Shown here: one piece after another, positions 56,400 to 64,000 of the stretch | Layout: the number at the start of each line of letters is the position of its first letter | Position numbering within the stretch: the first letter of the stretch is position 1 | DNA from: Siphonodentalium dalli | Taxonomy: Eukaryota; Mollusca; Scaphopoda; Gadilida; Siphonodentaliidae | Length of the DNA stretch: 64,000 nt | Direction of reading: 5' to 3' | Assembly (NCBI GenBank): GCA_032622095.1 | Contig: CP136068.1 | Coordinates: forward strand, 129,959,989-130,023,988 | Made by a program: the position numbers and the translations under genes | Notes under the pieces: model-generated | What the model saw: only the letters and a program-made list of their open reading frames with translations | Databases searched by the model: none | What the model was told of the DNA's origin: nothing

Positions 56400-58219
56400 T
56401 GTGGCCGTGCGGAATTCGGGTGTAGTGTGTGTGACACCCTACTTTAATAATAATCCGCTGCCATCTTGTTTAGTTTTTCATCTTTGGGGAAATTAGCTTG
56501 GTAGGCTGTTGGTACCTACAGTAATGAACAGAACAGTATAAATAGTTGTGTTGAGAATTTATTCGTTCGAAAGTCCTTAGTAATAAACAAATTTAGCATT
56601 ATAATTAGAATGGCAGTAACAGAATAAATAGTGTTAACAATTCAGCGACCATTCGTCAATCAACCAATCAATCAATCTTTATTTAGATTTAAGCATATGT
56701 TGTGTCCTCAAGCATCGCCCAAGCTAAAGTATGTATAAAGGTGTATATTAATTATAAGAATGTAATTCTTTGATGTGAAAAGCTCGAAGCTGAATGCGAA
56801 ATTTCCATTTGCATTTAAGTAAACTTTTATCAATATGTCTATTTAAAAGGACCCATGCAGCTTTAAATTGGGAAATATCTTCGAAGCTAGCCTAGGCTAG
56901 GAAACTTGTAATGGCTAAGTTTGGATGGTTCATTTTATTGAACCGTGGTAGAATATTATGGTTGAAAGTAATTTCGTATTTGATTGTTAAATGTTTTGGC
57001 TCCATTAAGTGACCGAATCATGGTTGAATTTAACAGTTGCCAGTGCATGCAACTTCGATTGATTGGTTGGATGGATGAATTCAGACATATATTAATCTAT
57101 GCTTATAATAACATTACACCTGAACATGGCTATACCAACTTACCCGGAACCCGGATGAAAGATTTGCATGTTTCATAATCGCCAATAATAATACAAATGT
57201 GTTACCGTTGAACAAACTCCGGATTTAACAGAAAAACTTTACTCACAAGATTCACATATTCACATTGAAAATATCTCGCCTATTACAAATATTCATGGTG
57301 TATTAATCTGCAAACAAAAAGTATCTTATATTTTAACTCACCTAAAGTAATGAACAGAACAGTATAAATAGTTGTGTTGAGAATTTATTCGTTCGAAAGT
57401 GACGAATTTCCCAACACAATCCATATTTATACCCCCCTGTTTTGCACGGTGGCTTGAGGTAGTCATTTTGTCAGTAGCACCAATGAAAATCCTCAGTTCT
57501 AGCTCAATCCAACAAAATCGTTTTATGGCACGTGTAGAAGTTTTCAAATCATGTGATGGACAGGCTACTTTGCATAACTTGCCCCACCTTTGCCTGGCCA
57601 TAATTTCACCCACATATGTTATATTAATGTTCATGCTAGATTACTCTCATGCACGCAGGATGGCATGTGTGTAATTAAATTCTGGCATTTAGTCTGAAAC
57701 TAATCTCCGGACCGTGGGTCCATCGACGGTCCAGCAATGTTATCTTCTACCTTAATTACCGTCCACCTGCTGGCTATTACCTGTAAATCCCCTTCACCTG
57801 GAATTGGTAAATTAGATTTCTGCTTTTGGCGCCGAGATGTCTACCCTTTTCATCTTGGTAATCTATTTCCATGCAAAATACGCCTGCTTAGTTACATTTA
57901 ACATCCTTCATACAACTTACGCGCTGGGAATCGGACAGGTATAATTCAACCCCGCTAAATTAACGATGGTCAATTATTTCGCCAGACCCCTTTACCTGTG
58001 TTGTGAATCAATGTTAATAATGAGCTTTTCTCACATCTGTGGTCTCTAATGGAACCTTGCATTAACCCCCCAGTATTTTCATGCACTCCATATAAAAAAT
58101 CCCGATTTCTTTGAAACAATTTTTCTTCAACCTAGTATTTAAAATGTGCGATATGAAATGAACGTGCTAAATCACAATATGACACCACCCCCAATATGGC
58201 ACTACCCCACAATATGACA
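56400..58219 (+). repeat. 1,820-bp duplicated block, copy 2
   Basis: Practically identical to 47733-49552 over its whole length. The left border is sharp (tgtggccgtgcgg begins in both copies after unrelated sequence) and the right border lies in a short cccc/aatatgaca minisatellite. No target duplication or terminal inverted repeat was found. Confidence 0.96.
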
Positions 58220-58664
58220 GTATCATTCCAAAGCTCGTGATTATTGTGGAGAATACATTTGGATTTCGTTCAGTTTACTTCCAATCACCACGCCCCTCCC
58301 GACAAACCAAAAAATATTCACTCGAAAGTGTTGGGCCCCCACCGATGCAGCCCACCACCTCTATGACCGCTATACTGACCGTGTTTTAACTTCCCGAGTG
58401 ACTGGTGTGGGTTATTCCCACTTCGCCGATCTGCTTAAATAAAAAGCGGCGGCGGGCGGATCAGGGTACTGGTGATGTGTGATTCTTAGCTAACGGTGTT
58501 AAGTTGAGCCCAAGTCACCATCCGTTATGATACCCCATGCAGTTATACCAACAAAATACTGTTAGCTGAGTGTGTACTCGTGAAGATATCACTTTATACC
58601 ACGGAGTATATAAAATCACGACATTCCACATACTCCATCACAATCATGGCTGGTAATCAAGTTA
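58220..58664. other. Spacer before MULE-like remnant
   Basis: No full gene. Parts may be the decayed upstream coding region of the transposase (for example TRKCWAPTDAAHHLYDRYTD around 58326-58385), but it is short and uncertain. Confidence 0.35.
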
Positions 58665-59060
58665 TTGTTGCATTCATCCCTAACTCCAAAGGCGGCAGAC
58701 ATCTCGTTTACGGCCACTTCATACTGGATTGAAGAAACCTTCCCAATTGCCGTCTGGAATCACAACGGCACAGTCGGACACAGAACAACGAACCATGTCG
58801 AAGGGTGGCATAGAAAACTGCAAATAATCTTAGCCGGCTCACACCCCAACGTATACAGTCTCATTGACTTCTTCAAACAAGAACAGGCCTACTCCGAATC
58901 AACAATTCTTCAGCTGAGTGGCGGTTGAAAGGTGGCACATCGACGCCGAAAATACAGGGCTATCGACAACTCACTGCGCCACTTCAAGAGAGTTCTGCGA
59001 GTGGGCGAAATCGACATTTTGACATTCCTAGACAACGTTTCCAACATCAGCGGTCGTTAA
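58665..59060 (+). pseudogene. MULE-type transposase C-terminal fragment, frameshifted
   Basis: The frame contains PIAVWNHNGTVGHRTTNHVE followed by GWHRKLQIIL, HPNVYSLIDFFKQEQ. The WNH...RTTNHxEGWHxxL...HPNxYxxIxxxxxEQ signature is common at the C-terminal side of MULE-like transposases found widely in animals. After a frameshift at about 58925 another frame continues HRRRKYRAIDNSLRHFKRV to a stop at 59058-59060. The catalytic DDE part is missing. No terminal inverted repeats were located. Confidence 0.6.
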
Positions 59061-59499
59061 TAGAGTCCAATAGCAAAATTATGTGTTTATTGTTGCCTGT
59101 AATTTATGTAATATATTTTGTCCAAGTTACTATTTAGAATGTATGTTATTCGTTATATATAACTATATATTATCTTAACTCTTAAAATAAATCAAAATGT
59201 TCAAGTCAAAGTATCTAAAATTGTCTTCTCTGAAACCACCGAAAACACAAATCAGCCCAAAAAACCCTAAACTACCCCAGCTACACCACCTCAACACATA
59301 CTTAGCGGCATCTCTTTGAGGTTACAAACACCTAATTATTTTCCATAGGCGACAGTGTTAACTATAAGTCCCGCCGGCCATGGGTTAGTCACGGATTAGT
59401 CACACCTGACCCGAAATCCATGCCATCGGCGAAGTGAGAATCTCACACTGGTGCTATCATTATGGCGTATTGTTATAGAATTTCACACCTTCCGCTCCG
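59061..59499. other. Spacer
   Basis: AT-rich, no supported gene. The break into Jockey LINE sequence lies near 59500. Confidence 0.5.
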
Positions 59500-62183
59500 A
59501 TCTACCGCAAACAGGAACTAATAGAATACGTCGAAGAAAACAAAATATATATACTCGAAACAAAACTAGGAAACGACATCAAATTCTCATTCCCTGGCTT
59601 CAATACACATAGGAAAGACCGATTTTCTATGGGGGTGGGGTCGCGATATTAGTCAGACATCACATCAAATACACCGTTATAAACACGTCCAAACTTAAAG
59701 ACGAAATCATCGCAATAGAAATAACCATAAAGAATAGAAAAACAGCAATCATATCCCTATAATATATGTCCCTCCTTGCAAAACCCCTCCCCAACTAGAT
59801 AGTTTCAAACACTTCACAGATATATATAAAAGCTGTATCTTCCTAGGCGACCTTAATGCTAAGCATATAGTGTACAAATGCAGCAAAACTATTACATACG
59901 CAGACGCACTATTCAATATCATTGAACACCAAGATCTAGTTCTATTAAATAAACAAAGGCATCGCAACCCACCACGACATCAAAAGAAAACATGGGACAT
60001 GCTTGACTATGCGCTAGCCACACCATCAACACAATCAATAGCAAAAACAATGAAGAAATGTAAAATTGGCTTTGATGTAGAAAGTGACCACTACCCGGTT
60101 GAACTGTATATATTAAACGCAAAACCACAACGGAATAAAGTCATCACTAGGAGAAACCTTAGAAATGCAGACTGGGATAAATTTAGAGAACATGTTAACT
60201 CCAATATAGATAACTTTGAAATCAAAACTCCTAAAGACATTGAAACTGCAGCTAAATTGATTTCAGAAACACTTAAGGACGCTATCGACATAGCATGCCC
60301 CAAAAAGGAAATAAAGCAAAATAAATGGAGAGTCTCAAAAGAAACACTTGAAATAATCCGACTCAATCGTAAAATATGCAGACTAATGCTAAAACATCCA
60401 AACGACACCGAATACAGAGCCATGTATAATAACCTATGACGCGACAAGTAAAAAAAGCAGTTAAACTCGAAAAACGAGAATCCTGGGAAAGAGTAACCAC
60501 TCAATTGGGCGATAGACACCTAGACGGGAAATTTTGGAAAATATTCAAAGTTCTAACTGGCCAAGCCAAATCAAACAAAAACGACAAACCACTTAATGAC
60601 GAAAATGGCGAATCATTCACAAACGAGTCAGCAAAGCTCCAGTATTCGCCGAATCCCTGCAAAATATCCATAAAACCCACACTGGAAATCAGTTTTGCAA
60701 ACAATTCAGAACCCAGGTAATTAACTACATTAGACAAAACAAACAGACATTTGTACAACTTAACGAACCTATTGAAGAACCGGACGACGACCACACACTC
60801 GCTAAGAAAATAACCATTCAAGAAATTAAGGACTGCCTCAAACGTGCTAAAACAAATATAGCCCCAGGCGACGATGAAATAAATAACCTTTGGCATAATT
60901 AAACAAGACCAGAAGCGCTACTCAATAGATTAGAAACAATCTATAATAAATGTTTACAACATGGATACTTCCCTAAAACATGGAAATCTGCACTTGGAGT
61001 AATGATTCCCAAACCGAATAAAGATCACACAATTGCGACAAATTTTAGACCTGTCAGTCTACTTCAATCCTTGGGCAAACTATTCGAAAGAATTATCAGC
61101 ACTAGAATATCCGACCACTTAGAAAATCAAAATTTCTTTAACAAATTCCAACGCGCGTACACAAGCCACGAATGAACCTGGCACATTTACAGAATAGTTG
61201 AAGATATGCGCACTGCACTAAACAGGGGTTGGTTGGGGCTGCAACTTTCCTAGACGTAGAAAAAGCATTCGATTCAGTCTGGCACCACGGACTCCGATAC
61301 ATACTAAAGACAACTACAGACATCCCGACCAAAATGCTAAGACTTATACCTTCATTTTTGATGCAAAGATCAATAAAAGTCAGAGTATGCGAGGAAATAT
61401 CAGACAGTGTAGAACTTAAGGCAGGAACGCCCCAGGGATCCGTACTAAGTCCGCTACTATTTTTAATATACGTGAACGACATACCCAACAACCCAACATA
61501 CAATGTTCAAATTTCGCAATTCACTGACGACATGGGCCTCTGGACCACGGGGGATAACCCTAAACAATTGGAAATCAGAATTCAAAAACAACTGAACGAT
61601 CTCGAAGGATGGTGCTCAAAATGGCGAATCAAACTCAACGCTAAAAAAAACTCAATTAATAATATTCAGTAAATGGAAAAAAAATCGATCTTAAACATTC
61701 TATATTTGGAGAAGACTTCGAACAAACACACGAGGCAACACTCTTGGGCATAACTCTGGACTATAAACTAAATTTCAAGAAACATATAACTACAGTAATA
61801 CTATCGCAACCAAATCAAAACAGAGAATTGGACTTTAAAGAATGCTCAGGGGCACATCTTGGGGACCTAATTCCGTAACCCTAATAAAACTTTATAAACA
61901 GTACATAAGACCAATTATGGAATATGGGGCAATTGTTACTGCAGAACTACCCAAGGCAACGCTAAATAAACTACAAGTAATTCAAAACTCCGCTTTAAGA
62001 ATGGCACTACAAGAAAATACTCGCACACCAATCAAGGCCTTATATTCAGCAGCTGACATATACCCACTGCAAGACAGGTTTAACATTCTAGCGGCTCAAA
62101 TTTTACAAAGGTTACAAGGTAGATCACTAATAGAGGAACTAGAAGTCCGAAAATTACTGTTAACAAAACAAAAAAAGACCTAA
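59500..62183 (+). pseudogene. Jockey-type LINE ORF2 (endonuclease + RT), heavily decayed
   Basis: Pieces in at least six frames. Endonuclease: QELIEYVEENKIYILETKLG, GGVAILVRHHIK, CIFLGDLNAKH, TWDMLDYAL and ESDHYPVELYI. Linker to 60720. RT: NIAPGDDEINN, NFRPVSLLQSLGKLFERIIS, FLDVEKAFDSVWHHGLRYI, AGTPQGSVLSPLLFLIYVND, QFTDDMGLW (FTDD instead of FADD/YADD) and KWRIKLNAKK. Thumb/C-terminal: LYKQYIRPIMEYGAIVTAEL to a stop at 62183. Stops and frameshifts near 59650, 59760, 60437, 60720, 60900, 61175, 61250 and 61675. It is the same lineage as the gag/endonuclease at 15653-18091. Confidence 0.87.
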
Positions 62184-62189
62184 GTAGGA

Positions 62190-62550
62190 CTAAGGAAGGA
62201 AAAAAAAAAGAAGAATGAAGAAAAAGAAGGTAAAGTAGAACGACAAGGCACTTTTGACTGTATGGTTTACTGACGTGCAGCCGGATTTTGTCTTTAGTTC
62301 TACAGAAGAAAAGAGAACACAAGAAGTAGAACGGCAAGGAACATCCGACTATATGGTTTTATTGACGTGTAGTCGGATAATGCCTTCAGTTCTACAGAAG
62401 AGAAGAGAAGAAAGAGAAGAAACAGCAGAACGACAAGGAACATCGACTATATCTTTTTATTGACGTGTAGTCGGATACTAGCCTTTATTTCTACAGAGTA
62501 AAGAGAAAACAAGTAGAAACAGAAGAACAGCAAGACTCAAACTCCACAAA
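62190..62550 (+). repeat. Tandem repeat of about 90-100 bp, three to four copies
   Basis: Units share agaacgacaaggaacat, gactatatggttttattgac, gtgtagtcgga and tctacagaa(ga)n; starts near 62236, 62322, 62423 and 62520 (last partial). It directly follows the Jockey coding region and probably belongs to its 3' UTR or interrupts the C-terminal coding end. Confidence 0.8.
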
Positions 62551-63034
62551 GACTACAAGACAGCTCACTAACATAGGAAATAGAACTCCGGAAAAATACA
62601 AAATGTATTATAAATTAAACGAAATAACACACGACACTAACAAACTGCCCACACAAATTTGCAAATACATGCTTCCACCCGCGCCCGTGATTGATTATGG
62701 TAGGATGGGCGGGAGATAAAAATAGGAAACAATATTTAACTTACCAAACCTTCCGAAAACACAATAAGCAACTCAGTCTGGCCTCGGCTGCATCCTCCAA
62801 CCGAATACACAACCATGCCAACGGGTTCGGACACTCACAAAGGAGTGGAAGGCGGGCATTGCCCCATCAAGAGTTGGGGGGCCCCGACCGACCTTAAGTC
62901 AACCGGCCGGCATTGCACCCTGTTCCGAGCGTTGATCCCGTAGTATAAGCCCTGACTATAACAGACTAAGGCAACGGAGTACGTGCAAGCACTAACCAGG
63001 ACACTAGTTTACAACAAGTCACTACATAAAACGG
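62551..63034 (+). other. Probable Jockey LINE 3' region
   Basis: A frame at 62580-62720 reads KYKMYYKLNEITHDTNKLPT, ICKYMLPPAPVIDYG, which could be the detached C-terminal end of ORF2. The rest is GC-richer noncoding sequence with no poly(A)-type tail found. Confidence 0.35.
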
Positions 63035-63325
63035 GTGTCAGACCGATTCTCCGAAGACCTATTACTACGAAGGCCCACAACTCCGAAGACCCGATTCTCC
63101 GACGGCCCACAACTCCGAAGACCCGATTCTCCGACGGCCCATAACTCCGATTCTCCGAAAGCCCATAACTCCGAAGGGCCGATTCTCCGAAGACCTATAA
63201 CTCCGAAGACCTATAACTTCGAAGGGCCGATTCTCCGAAGACCTATAACTCCGAAGGCCCGATTCTGCGACGGCCCATAACTCCGAAGGTCCGATTCTCC
63301 GAAGATCCGATTCTCCGAAGGTTTT
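63035..63325. repeat. Short tandem repeat (ccgattctccgaaggc / cataactccgaagac)
   Basis: About eighteen alternating 15-17-bp units built on ctccgaaga/ggcc, with the two unit types mixed irregularly. Open frames here (repeated RRPITPK-like peptides) are repeat artefacts. Confidence 0.9.
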
Positions 63326-64000
63326 GTTTTATCGGGGTATTATCGTTTACTAAATAGTGTACATTCCAGTGGCGAAGCCAAGGGGTCCCAAAATTTATAC
63401 TGCCCTATTAAACCTCTACTTGCTATTTCAGACAATATGGGCCCCTACCAAAACATGTCCAATGTCATGTAAACGCCCGGAAATCGTTCATGGGCATCAA
63501 TATATTCAAACTTTTCCTACTACCCCCACCTAAATGGGAATCCTGGCCCGCCACTGACTATACACCAGATACTATAACGTTACTTTGGCCCATGAGATGT
63601 CAGAGTAAAAGTACAGGGGTGAACGGGGAAGAACTTGTCCTTTTTCATATATAAAATGAACTTGATTGCATCAAATCACCCCAATGCAGTCGGATGTGCA
63701 CAGTTTAATCATATTAATTGTATTAAGACGTACATTGTGGCAAAATAATTGTATTTTGCATTTTGTTGACGTCATTATTTTGAAATGCAACATCGTCTTC
63801 AATTGGTCAGTAGCATCAAACTATCTATTCTCTCTGATCTTGCCGCCATCTTTGGTGGTGCATGCACGTGCAATATTTGCGACAACATTAAACGATCTTG
63901 GTGCCACAGTTTGCAGAGACATTGTGGCAGGAAATGAAAGTGTGACGTCAGCATCCCGAGATCAAACAGAACGCATTTCTTTGAAGTATTTTCAGTCGCC
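63326..64000. other. Right-edge intergenic sequence with promoter-like motifs
   Basis: No coding frame. TGACGTCA palindromes at 63767-63774 and 63943-63950, GCCGCCATCTT (YY1-like) at 63842-63852 and CACGTG at 63865-63870 lie within 185 bp. This could be the upstream region of a gene beyond the window; the motifs are short and proof is lacking. Confidence 0.35.

Noticed and set aside
62254-63280. Frames of 69-81 codons
   Set aside because: Produced by the tandem repeats at 62190-62550 and 63035-63325.
1-64000. tRNA, rRNA or snRNA genes
   Set aside because: No B-box (GGTTCGANTCC) in a foldable context, and no rRNA-like segment was recognised by eye; a covariance-model scan would be decisive.

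Overview
The window is eukaryotic, AT-rich and dominated by repeats. It looks like repeat-dense chromatin from an invertebrate animal: there are several non-LTR retrotransposon (LINE) lineages, a tyrosine-recombinase (YR) retroelement relic, a satellite array, palindromic tandem arrays and a MULE-type transposase remnant. No bacterial operon, rRNA or tRNA gene was recognised. The exact taxon cannot be read from the sequence; a marine lophotrochozoan is only a guess. No complete host gene was identified. The one host-like coding candidate is a small zinc-finger exon near 6.7-6.9 kb. A promoter-like motif cluster sits at the right edge.

Layout. 1-5.6 kb: satellite array with a 527-bp unit (505 bp in the last copies), containing one 100-N assembly gap and a degenerate edge. 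5.6-9.2 kb: AT-rich unique sequence. 9.18-11.56 kb: a deleted YR retrotransposon whose repeats have the split-direct-repeat order A1-ORF-B1-A2-B2 on the minus strand, with a gag-like ORF next to A1. 11.6-15.6 kb: intergenic sequence with a perfect hairpin and a degenerate minisatellite. 15.65-18.1 kb: Jockey-type LINE gag and endonuclease start (minus), interrupted by a LINE 3'-end insertion. 18.36-24.05 kb: a nearly full-length LINE (minus) with a second truncated copy inserted at its 3' end. 24.7-28.7 kb: the most striking region, nine 139-bp hairpin monomers, a core of alternating palindromes with a 402-bp period, then nine 139-bp monomers in inverted orientation. 29-32 kb: a LINE with ORF1 fused in frame to RT. 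32.5-47.3 kb: nested and abutting LINE fragments in both orientations. 47.7-49.6 kb and 56.4-58.2 kb: two nearly identical 1,820-bp copies. 49.6-56.4 kb: largely featureless, with one minisatellite. 58.7-59.1 kb: MULE-like transposase C-terminus. 59.5-62.2 kb: decayed Jockey LINE (plus), followed by tandem repeats. 63-64 kb: short tandem repeat and promoter-like motifs.

Four LINE lineages are separable by RT and ORF1 signatures, named here for convenience: J (Jockey-type: CCHC gag, RT motif GTPQGSVLSPLLFLIYVNDI); B (RRM-like ORF1, GTQQGAVLSP, C-terminal zinc motif); C (coiled-coil ORF1, [20 protein letters not shown], a 3' UTR ending TTTACACT); D (L1-like coiled-coil/RRM ORF1, QGDSLSPILFAIYLNDLE, 5' UTR with an NRF1-like site). 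All copies carry stops, frameshifts or truncations, so none looks autonomous. Target-site duplications (8-21 bp) around several insertions show relative ages: lineage C 3' ends inserted into J, D and B hosts, and B inserted beside B.
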